The position numbers and the translations under genes were made by a program. The notes beneath the pieces were generated by a model that was not told the DNA's origin, ran no database searches, and saw only the letters and a program-made list of their open reading frames with translations. A stretch of DNA of 6,049 nt from Pseudomonadota bacterium (GTDB lineage: Bacteria > Pseudomonadota > Gammaproteobacteria > Burkholderiales > Ferrovaceae), in NCBI GenBank assembly GCA_021794775.1, contig JAJYQG010000018.1:1-6049 (forward strand), written 5' to 3'. Shown piece by piece: positions 1 to 5,745 of the stretch. How positions within the stretch are numbered: position 1 is the first letter of the stretch; the number at the start of each line of letters is the position of its first letter.

Positions 1-739
1 GGCGCCCGTTTCCGGTGTAATTGTTCCCGTAGTTATCGGCGGTAATCGCCCCGGTTGCTCGCGCTGTCGATGCGGCCACCACTTCCATGTCCGTCTGTCC
101 CACGCTTGATCCAGGCGTCAGGTTGCCGGCGGCCTGTATCCCAGGCACATCCGACAGCAACAGCAGGACGCGCTCAAGATCGCTTTCGGTGATCGGGGCG
201 TTGCTCTGCAGCCGAGATAACTCGGATTGCAGCGTCCCGCTGCGTGCGTCACTGAGATTGTTCAGCGAGATCTTCCCGTACACCGCCTCAAGCACACGCA
301 GATGAACCACGCCATCTTCGAACGATTGAGCTGGAATCACCACCCGAGAAAGCGGATACCCCTGCTTGTGGTAGTAATCGGTCAGGCGTTGTGCGTCCCG
401 CTGCAATTGCCCAAGGGTCAGGCTTTTCCCCTCGTCGTCGCGCACCAGATCATGCAGGACGCCGGTATCGATCCGGGTGTTGCCGTCGATCACGATCTGC
501 TTTGCCTCAAAAGTCTCCGGCGAGGTTGATGTTTTTGCCGGGCGGGTCGGCAGGTTCAGTCCGGTGTTGTCGTTGCTTGGCTCTTGCGGAGCCTGTGGGA
601 CTTCCTGCATCAACGTCCCGGCTCCCGGAACGACCGGCCCGACGGCAAACACCGGCGTAGCGATAGCCGAAACACCGACAAGCAACAGCGCTTCACGAAT
701 GTAGGCACGAAGCGCCCGACTTTTCTCTTTCAATTCCAT
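1..739 (-). CDS. FhaC/ShlB/CdiB-family two-partner secretion outer-membrane transporter (TpsB), N-terminal part, cut by the left window edge
   Basis: TpsB proteins are outer-membrane beta-barrels that export one large TpsA exoprotein (adhesin, haemolysin or CdiA-like toxin); periplasmic POTRA domains capture the substrate. The 246 visible residues show the family order. A signal peptide has a basic start, a hydrophobic core (residues 17-31, EALLLVGVSAIATPV) and a likely cleavage after VFA at residue 32. A Pro-rich linker spans about 33-75. POTRA_2 spans about 76-152 (QIVIDGNTRI, then LQRDAQRLTDYYHKQGYPLS, with a Gly-Tyr turn before the strand RVVIPAQ). A second POTRA spans about 154-225. The barrel begins near 230 (DNYGNNYTG, a typical TpsB barrel entry). 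The rest of the barrel, about 300 residues, is outside the window. The ATG at 739 touches its Shine-Dalgarno, so a TTG two codons later may be the true start. The gene follows the 349-residue gene by 70 bp. Family assignment is firm; the TpsA partner is not visible. Confidence 0.9.
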   Translation of the reverse strand, partial: MELKEKSRALRAYIREALLLVGVSAIATPVFAVGPVVPGAGTLMQEVPQAPQEPSNDNTGLNLPTRPAKTSTSPETFEAKQIVIDGNTRIDTGVLHDLVRDDEGKSLTLGQLQRDAQRLTDYYHKQGYPLSRVVIPAQSFEDGVVHLRVLEAVYGKISLNNLSDARSGTLQSELSRLQSNAPITESDLERVLLLLSDVPGIQAAGNLTPGSSVGQTDMEVVAASTARATGAITADNYGNNYTGNGR

Positions 740-745
740 CTCCTT
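740..745 (-). promoter_or_regulatory. Shine-Dalgarno AAGGAG of the TpsB gene, which questions the ATG start
   Basis: AAGGAG lies directly against the ATG at 739-737 with no spacer, too close for normal initiation. The in-frame TTG at 733-731 (codon 3) is 6 nt from the same AAGGAG, the spacing used by the other genes here. Initiation at TTG would shorten the signal peptide by only two residues and leave its function unchanged. Confidence 0.5.
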
Positions 746-755
746 ATGCGTGTTT

Positions 756-780
756 AGCGCCAGACATGATGCCCGGCGCT
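756..780 (-). other. RNA hairpin in the TpsB gene leader
   Basis: On the minus strand AGCGCCGGGCA (780-770) pairs with TGTCTGGCGCT (766-756) around a 3-nt loop, giving an 11-bp stem with two G-U pairs. Read on the plus strand the same positions give A-C mismatches, so the fold suits minus-strand RNA. It ends 10 nt before the Shine-Dalgarno of the TpsB gene. There is no U-tract after it, so it is not a standard intrinsic terminator. It could affect mRNA stability, cause partial termination between the unknown cluster and the transporter, or have no role. Confidence 0.45.
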
Positions 781-809
781 TGTTTGAATGACTAATTATT
801 CCGTAACTT

Positions 810-1859
810 TCAGGGCGCAATACGCGGCCTGTTTCTACCTTCATCCTGATCAGGATTGTCAATCTGATAGGCGATTTTTTTGATTTCTGCGGCGTCCGGC
901 AATAATCTCGCCGCGTGTCTGCCCAACACCTGCACGACAACTTTTTCGCCGGAATCTTCAATGAGCCTCGCCACGCCTGGGTCGGAAAATTTCTCGCCCA
1001 GGCTTTCTGGCGCCCAATCGTTTTTCTCCCAATCCTTCAATCCGTCTCTTGGTACGTGCGCAGTTATCCAGTCCGTTGCGCCCAACATCTCCAGATCATC
1101 AAGCCCCGCCCGATACAGCTTGATCCGTTTCAGAGACTTGAGCGGGCTAAAACCGGGGAGGTCAGGTTCGTTTTCGACAAATTTACCGACGATGGAATAA
1201 GCCCACCCGCCGAGCTTGAGTTCCCCGTTCACATGCAAGGCGTAGTTTTCGTTATCCAGTCTTACCCCGCTCAGAACTTCAGAGGGAAGCAGTTCTGCGC
1301 TATTGGCTTCGGGCGGCACATACCCCAACGAAGCGTCATGAGCGTCTGCCCGCAGATTCCTGAAGATTTTCCATGGCGAAACATTGCCGGCGAAATGCTC
1401 CAACGCCAGCATTTCATCCAATACGTCAAAAGAAAACCTGGCTTTTCGGAAGTCGGTTAAACATTTCGCATGATCTGCAAGCCCGGCGTTCTGCAGATAC
1501 GAAGAAACTTCATCCAGATGCTCATCCTTGATAGGCGTCTTCCAGTCGCCGCCAACAGACAGAGCAACGTCTTCGTTCATCACAATCTCGGGATTAGCCA
1601 TCTTGTTCAGCCAATCGCGAATGTAACTTTCTGGATAAATATGCCCGGCGCGACTTTGAAGCATCCCCCCTTCGCAATTGGCCGCCAGCGCAAACATCCG
1701 TGGAAAAACCTTCTCGGCGCGCCCAAAAGCAATGCAACTTTCGTGGGGGGTATGCGGGTAGCAATTTTTCTCGTACCTCGATTCAAGCAGCCAGTAAAAA
1801 ACCTGATCAGCGACCCGCTTTGCAAGCACTCGTTTTTGAGTTGTGACCGTTGCGCCCAT
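810..1859 (-). CDS. Unrecognised 349-residue protein with a basic NRPR C-terminal tail
   Basis: I do not recognise the family. The ATG at 1859 has a strong Shine-Dalgarno (GGAGG at 1870-1866, 6-nt spacer), so the start is secure. There is no signal peptide or membrane segment, so a soluble protein is expected. Residues 1-25 are basic and helical. Residues 30-65 hold three Cys and several aromatics (KNCYPHTPHESC). A leucine-rich-repeat-like stretch lies at about 239-260 (PLKSLKRIKLYRAGLDDLEM), but only one unit is evident. The last residues, EGRNRPRIAP, match the end of the ankyrin protein encoded 41 bp upstream (ESKNRPRVALG), although the bodies look unrelated. It is the third gene of a cluster downstream of the coupling ATPase gene. 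Possible roles are a type IV secretion substrate, an accessory factor, or a partner of the ankyrin protein; none is shown. That it is a real gene is well supported by length, start signal and context. Confidence 0.85.
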   Translation of the reverse strand: MGATVTTQKRVLAKRVADQVFYWLLESRYEKNCYPHTPHESCIAFGRAEKVFPRMFALAANCEGGMLQSRAGHIYPESYIRDWLNKMANPEIVMNEDVALSVGGDWKTPIKDEHLDEVSSYLQNAGLADHAKCLTDFRKARFSFDVLDEMLALEHFAGNVSPWKIFRNLRADAHDASLGYVPPEANSAELLPSEVLSGVRLDNENYALHVNGELKLGGWAYSIVGKFVENEPDLPGFSPLKSLKRIKLYRAGLDDLEMLGATDWITAHVPRDGLKDWEKNDWAPESLGEKFSDPGVARLIEDSGEKVVVQVLGRHAARLLPDAAEIKKIAYQIDNPDQDEGRNRPRIAP

Positions 1860-1900
1860 AAACCCCCTCCGGTATGAATTGCCGACTATTTCGTAATTGA

Positions 1901-2473
1901 CTACCCAAGCGCAACGCGCGGTCTATTCTTGCTTTCGACGCGAGTGCGGTCCGCCTCAAGTAACGCGCCCGCAAAATCATCCCCTCCCTGCTCGAACCCT
2001 TCCAGCTGCTCGCGGATACTCTGCCTGCGGTCGATACCGAACCCGTCAAGCGTAGCGCCCTGGTTCAAAAGCCAATTGGCAATAGGGTATCCGTCGGGCT
2101 GATGCTTTCGATCGGCAAGAATGGCGACGCGCATGGGTTCGTTATCCTTTGCGTCAATTTTTGCGCCGGCATCCAACAACGCCGCAGCCGACTCGAGACA
2201 TCCAAGCGAAATGGCGCGGACAAAAGCCTCGTCTTCGCGCGCATGAACATCCGCGTCTTTTTCAACCAGGTAGCGAATCAACTCGGCGTTATTCGCTACA
2301 ACCGCCCACCGAATTGCAAAATCGTTTTCGCCGCGAACATCGGCGCCTTTTTCAATTGAATCCTTGACCCCGCGAAGGTCGCCGGAAGTTGCGTATCCGC
2401 GCAACCTTTCGCTGTAGTAGGCGATGTCAGACAGACGTTTCTTTTCGGTTTTGATGGGATGAACCTTGCTCAT
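1901..2473 (-). CDS. Ankyrin-repeat protein, 190 residues, with NRPR C-terminal tail
   Basis: Ankyrin repeats are helix-turn-helix units that bind other proteins; this is a small soluble repeat protein without a signal peptide. About four repeats are visible. Residues 25-49 include GDLRGVKDSIEKGADV; 50-80 include NNAELIRYLVEKDADVHARE; 81-110 include GCLESAAALLDAGAKIDAKD; a degenerate fourth at about 111-144 ends IANWLLNQGATLDG. A charged segment (145-178) leads to the tail ESKNRPRVALG, shared with the next gene. The ATG at 2473 has an ideal AGGAGG (2485-2480, 6-nt spacer) that begins right after the TAA of the upstream gene, so translational coupling is likely. In bacteria such proteins occur as secreted effectors, as immunity or inhibitor proteins, or as scaffolds. 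Position beside a coupling ATPase gene makes a link to type IV secretion plausible but unproven. Confidence 0.9.
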   Translation of the reverse strand: MSKVHPIKTEKKRLSDIAYYSERLRGYATSGDLRGVKDSIEKGADVRGENDFAIRWAVVANNAELIRYLVEKDADVHAREDEAFVRAISLGCLESAAALLDAGAKIDAKDNEPMRVAILADRKHQPDGYPIANWLLNQGATLDGFGIDRRQSIREQLEGFEQGGDDFAGALLEADRTRVESKNRPRVALG

Positions 2474-2485
2474 AAGCGACCTCCT

Positions 2486-2890
2486 TTAGCGTCCAGAAGA
2501 AACCATTGACAGCCGTCTGTGCGGCATCTCAAAATCTTCGCCAAAACTGATGTCCCAAACCTCAGAAAGCTCGGGGCTGTCGCCAAACACAATCCCGTCA
2601 ATCGATCGGAAGTTTTCTCCAACGCCTCGCTTGCGCTCAAAAAAATGAATGGCCGTATTGATGTCCATGGGCGCGATCAGGATGCTTTTTTTCGCATCGT
2701 TGATGTATTCGCTTATGTCGCCCATCCCTTCGCCAAAGTCCTTCGAAGACTTCTTCCAGGTTGAAATCAGCGCCGTCAGCGACTGCGACGGCGTATCGCC
2801 AAGTCCGTAAACAACGGAACTTGTCGCTTCAAATACGGCAAGCCACACCGTTTTTGTATTTTTCGCCGCGCTGATTGTCTGGTCTTCCAT
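2486..2890 (-). CDS. Unrecognised small protein (134 residues), first gene of the ankyrin cluster
   Basis: I do not recognise this protein. The first ATG is at 2902, but the one at 2890 is preferred because GGAG at 2900-2897 sits 6 nt before it, while the upstream ATG has only AT-rich sequence before it. From 2890 the protein begins MEDQTISAAKNTKTVWLAVF. An N-terminal beta-like stretch (TVWLAVFEATSSVVYGLGDT) leads into a helix (PSQSLTALISTWKKSSKDF), followed by an acidic middle and a basic end (MPHRRLSMVSSGR). There is no signal peptide or membrane helix, so it is probably cytoplasmic. The compact alpha/beta layout and first position behind a promoter-like region would suit a small regulator or chaperone, but no helix-turn-helix is obvious. 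Its stop codon abuts the Shine-Dalgarno of the ankyrin gene, which supports an operon. Confidence 0.8.
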   Translation of the reverse strand: MEDQTISAAKNTKTVWLAVFEATSSVVYGLGDTPSQSLTALISTWKKSSKDFGEGMGDISEYINDAKKSILIAPMDINTAIHFFERKRGVGENFRSIDGIVFGDSPELSEVWDISFGEDFEMPHRRLSMVSSGR

Positions 2891-2896
2891 GGGCCG

Positions 2897-2900
2897 CTCC
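2897..2900 (-). promoter_or_regulatory. Shine-Dalgarno GGAG that places the start at 2890
   Basis: GGAG lies inside the first codons of the longer reading frame and is spaced by CGGCCC (6 nt) from the ATG at 2890-2888. Sequence before the ATG at 2902 (CGTAACACAAAT) has no purine-rich motif. The shorter form is therefore the more likely product. Confidence 0.55.
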
Positions 2901-2909
2901 ATATTTGTG

Positions 2910-2940
2910 TTACGATGTTTTGCATACTTCGTAAGTATAC
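2910..2940 (-). promoter_or_regulatory. Candidate promoter with two overlapping dyads (possible operator)
   Basis: On the minus strand TATACT (2939-2934) is a good -10 match upstream of the small gene; no convincing -35 is seen at 16-18 bp. The -10 lies inside an inverted repeat: GCATACTT at 2922-2929 and AAGTATAC at 2933-2940 with a 3-nt centre (7 of 8 pairs). A second, overlapping dyad has perfect arms TTACGA (2910-2915) and TCGTAA (2929-2934) separated by 13 nt. Symmetry overlapping a -10 is the usual layout of a repressor site. The regulator is unknown. The gap between the coupling ATPase gene and the cluster is the only intergenic region here large enough for a dedicated promoter of the cluster. 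Confidence 0.4.
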
Positions 2941-2990
2941 CCGAATTTTACAACAAGAATGTAATGTTTATGCGGGTTGCGGCGATTTTC

Positions 2991-5675
2991 TCAGGATGAC
3001 AACTCATCCATCAACCCGTCAAGCAAACCAATCACGTCGTCAGCACTTCCGTTTGATGTCGGATCGTCCTTCGTGCCTTGCCCCGCAAACCCGAACTGAC
3101 ACACCGAATCCACCATTTTTCTCGTCGCCTCAATCTCCATCGATGCGGCGCGTTCGTCCCCGTCACACATTTGCGTCGCCAAGCTTCCGATCGCCGCTTC
3201 CGCCTCGGGGCTAAACTTGATGGCAAGGTTCGGGCGCCCGCCCAAAGCTTCCGGCGGTGCCGAATCCGCCCCAAAAACAATGTCGTCCTCATCGTCCGAA
3301 TTGCTTTCTTCGCTCTTGCCCCATACCGGGTTCAAAAGCGACTCGAGATCATCGCGCTTGCAAACCTCAATCGGCGGTTTCCTCAAGAAGCCATCGTCCA
3401 GGTCCATCTTCTTGGAGACAAAAGCCGGTTCGTTTTCTTCTCCGGCTGGAATCTCAACCGAATCAGGGATGCTTTCGTCCACAACAATAGAAACCATCCC
3501 TTCACGTCTTTGGCTCCGTCCCGCCCGAGCGCCGGCCATCTCGCCGGTTTTCGGGTCAAGCATGACAAACGGTTCGGGCTCGAGTGGCACAACCTTTTCA
3601 AGCCCTGCCAGCGCCGCCATAAACAAGACGATACCGCGATGATGGGCGGGGATGTTCGGGCGCGCGGACATGGATTCTGCAGCATCGACAATGCCACGAA
3701 TCACGGGATCTCCGGAAGCCAGAGCAACAGATTCGGACGACCAGTTAAACGACCGCCCGCCACGCAGCAACGACATCAGGCGCGCCGATATTGATTCGCT
3801 GTCGTTTGAAACGGCCTTGCACATGTCCGGCCCCATGGAACTGATCTCATGGGCGTCAGGCTTGTAAACCGGCACGAATGTATTGATCCGAAGGTTTACT
3901 TTTTTCTTGTCGAACTTGTATTTCAAAAATAGGTTGAAGCTCTTGAACCGAATGATCTTGCTGCCGTAAATGAGCACCCCATCCCCGGCCCCCAGGTCTT
4001 TGAGTTCCTGCAGCGAAATTCTCGACGTTCTCTCGATAGAAGCACTCTTGTTGCGGCGGTGCTGCCCGGCCGTTTCAAAAGCCCCCGGCTCGCTCGTTTC
4101 GTACCCGGACAACTTCGCGACTTCCCCCTGCCCTCCTGACTTTTCTATAATCTCGTAGGTTTCTTTCGGATCTTCCAGTTTCAAGGCGAACTTCAGCCGG
4201 GTATTGGCAACCATGGACTCTACTTCGGACTTGAAGGTTTTTGCCATCGCCTGAAAATCCTGAGCCGCCGCAATCAGAGCGATCTGAAGCGATCTGCCCT
4301 GGGCGAACATCAGATCAATACCGGGCGCGAAGTAATACCCGAGTTCGTCCATCACCAAATAGAACGGCCTGCGCGAGTTGGTGGGGCGATTGTCCACCAC
4401 ATCCTCATAATCCCCCTCGATTTCATACCCGAGGTTTTCAGACATCATCATCTTGGCAGAGGCAACCTGCATCTTCCCAAGATTACCCGCCTCTTCCACG
4501 CCTTTTTCCAAAGTCGGAATCATCGTGAGCGAAATCCGGTTGTTCAGAATCACGTCCGACGTGTCGTACTCGGGGATCTCATCCCCGAATATGTCGAAAT
4601 AAGTGTCCGTCATCAAACCAAGCGTCCGGGTAAACTGTCCGGTCAGATACCCATGCTGCAGCAAGGTGTCCTGGTCCTGCGGCTTGCCGGCCAGCGCCTT
4701 TGGCCAACTAAACCCCGGCAAGCCGGACGACAGGTAGGAGCGAATGGCTGCAGCCGCAGCCGGAGGCAAGTCAGGGATCATGGCCAGCTTGACCATGTTA
4801 TCCAAAGCCATCTGCTCACGAATGGCCGATACGGACATCAGCATGTCCCCCTTGGCGCGCAGATAGGCAATGGTTTGAACCAATGCGTTTTTCATGCTGA
4901 TCGCTTTGGCCTGCCACTGCGCGCCATCCCCGCTCGCCTTCTCCATGATCGAATCAATGATCTGGTTGATCGTCTCGTGGTTCGCCGTTCCAAAGGGGTT
5001 CCATGTGTTCGACACGCGCGTTTTTCGCAATCCGACCGGGCGCTTGTTGACCATCTCCTTGAAACGGTCCTGTCCGCCACGCATGTAGTTCAAAATCAGA
5101 ACATCATCTTCGCGCCAAAACATCCGGGCCATAACAAAGATCTTCGCCGCAACGTCCATCTGCGCCTTTCCATCCGTCATGGAAAAACCAGACCCCCAAC
5201 ACAACGGGTTGTAGAGCGTCGAAAGCAGAATTTCTGTCTTACCGGCACCTGTCGTCCCGAAATATATCCGATGGGTTCTGGCATCGGAATCGCTGGCCCA
5301 TATTTCCTCGGTCGTTTTCTGCGTGCGCCCCTTCCGCTCAACCCCAATGAACTCAATCCCGCGCCCGTTTCGGATGCCGGCGTTGTCAGCCATTTCCGAA
5401 GGGTCTTTGATTCCGCACCACTCCGGATACCGGATCGGCATGCGATACCGCTTGATCCGCCAAGCCCACCAATGGTAAGTAAAAAAACCGACCGTCAAAA
5501 CAGCCGGAATCGCCGTGGGCAGAACTACGCCAAAAGCAGCCATTCCGCCCAGGACGTTGCGAATGTTGTTCTTCTCAAAAAGCCAATCGCCAAATCGCTG
5601 TTCAGGCGATCTGGCGTCAACATAAATTGCACCGTCCCGTAGTTCCTGGTTCCGTTCTACACCGGTTTGAGCCAA
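2991..5675 (-). CDS. trbC: Type IV coupling ATPase of the IncI TrbC / DotL (IcmO) family, VirD4-like, complete
   Basis: This inner-membrane ATPase brings substrates (relaxase-DNA in IncI conjugation, effectors in Dot/Icm) to the type IV secretion channel. An N-terminal cytoplasmic stretch precedes a hydrophobic region at about 41-70 (one long or two short membrane helices). The ATPase domain carries Walker A at 140-148 (GTTGAGKTE) and Walker B at 438-444 (FYLVMDE). Many blocks recall Legionella DotL: WREDDVLILNYMRGG, SNTWNPF, EEAGNLGKMQVASAKMMM, EIEGDYEDV, ELGYYFAPG, KLEDPKETYEI. At 894 residues it exceeds DotL (about 780) and R64 TrbC (about 760); the extra length is mainly C-terminal, with an acidic cluster at 789-798. 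The TTG start at 5675 has a modest GGTGGA 6 nt upstream; an in-frame stop lies further upstream with no ATG or GTG between, and the N-terminus aligns with DotL from its first residues. It follows a TrbB-like gene, the IncI trbB-trbC order. It is not the P-type TrbC pilin. Confidence 0.94.
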   Translation of the reverse strand: MAQTGVERNQELRDGAIYVDARSPEQRFGDWLFEKNNIRNVLGGMAAFGVVLPTAIPAVLTVGFFTYHWWAWRIKRYRMPIRYPEWCGIKDPSEMADNAGIRNGRGIEFIGVERKGRTQKTTEEIWASDSDARTHRIYFGTTGAGKTEILLSTLYNPLCWGSGFSMTDGKAQMDVAAKIFVMARMFWREDDVLILNYMRGGQDRFKEMVNKRPVGLRKTRVSNTWNPFGTANHETINQIIDSIMEKASGDGAQWQAKAISMKNALVQTIAYLRAKGDMLMSVSAIREQMALDNMVKLAMIPDLPPAAAAAIRSYLSSGLPGFSWPKALAGKPQDQDTLLQHGYLTGQFTRTLGLMTDTYFDIFGDEIPEYDTSDVILNNRISLTMIPTLEKGVEEAGNLGKMQVASAKMMMSENLGYEIEGDYEDVVDNRPTNSRRPFYLVMDELGYYFAPGIDLMFAQGRSLQIALIAAAQDFQAMAKTFKSEVESMVANTRLKFALKLEDPKETYEIIEKSGGQGEVAKLSGYETSEPGAFETAGQHRRNKSASIERTSRISLQELKDLGAGDGVLIYGSKIIRFKSFNLFLKYKFDKKKVNLRINTFVPVYKPDAHEISSMGPDMCKAVSNDSESISARLMSLLRGGRSFNWSSESVALASGDPVIRGIVDAAESMSARPNIPAHHRGIVLFMAALAGLEKVVPLEPEPFVMLDPKTGEMAGARAGRSQRREGMVSIVVDESIPDSVEIPAGEENEPAFVSKKMDLDDGFLRKPPIEVCKRDDLESLLNPVWGKSEESNSDDEDDIVFGADSAPPEALGGRPNLAIKFSPEAEAAIGSLATQMCDGDERAASMEIEATRKMVDSVCQFGFAGQGTKDDPTSNGSADDVIGLLDGLMDELSS

Positions 5676-5708
5676 GGTTAGTCCACCAAAGTTGTGTTGT
5701 TGACATCC

Positions 5709-5737
5709 GCCGCCTCACCCGTCAAAGGCAAGGCGGC
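5709..5737 (-). other. Stable hairpin between the DsbC-like gene and the coupling ATPase gene
   Basis: On the minus strand GCCGCCTTGCC (5737-5727) pairs with GGTGAGGCGGC (5719-5709) around the loop TTTGACG: 11 bp with two G-U pairs. It begins 8 nt after the stop codon of the DsbC-like gene. It is followed by GGATGTCAACAAC rather than a U-run, so it is not a standard terminator. A role in partial attenuation, mRNA processing or 3'-end protection between the two genes is possible; this is inference. Confidence 0.5.
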
Positions 5738-5745
5738 TTACGGTT

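Noticed and set aside
87..704. Several plus-strand open frames over the left end
   Set aside because: All overlap the TpsB gene, whose signal peptide and POTRA domains are clear on the minus strand.
781..809. Separate promoter for the TpsB gene
   Set aside because: AT-rich sequence (AATAATTAG) is present, but no -35/-10 pair with acceptable spacing could be made out.
915..1460. 181-codon open frame on the plus strand
   Set aside because: Antisense shadow of the 349-residue gene, which has the stronger start signal and operon context.
1807..2049. 80-codon minus-strand frame overlapping the ankyrin gene end and the next start
   Set aside because: Out of frame with both well-supported genes; Arg/Ser-rich product typical of a shadow frame.
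2903..2990. Origin of transfer or terminator after the coupling ATPase gene
   Set aside because: No nick-site-like core, no GC-rich stem with U-tract; only the dyads near the cluster promoter are visible.
3078..3794. 238-codon open frame on the plus strand
   Set aside because: Antisense to the C-terminal third of the coupling ATPase gene, basic low-information product, no ribosome site of note.
4653..5642. 329-codon open frame on the plus strand
   Set aside because: It lies wholly antisense to the conserved ATPase domain of the coupling protein gene, its product is Arg/Pro/His-rich with no recognisable domain, and it is best explained by codon bias of the true gene.
5709..5737. Intrinsic terminator after the DsbC-like gene
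   Set aside because: The stem is strong, but no U-tract follows it in minus-strand RNA, so it is listed only as a hairpin.
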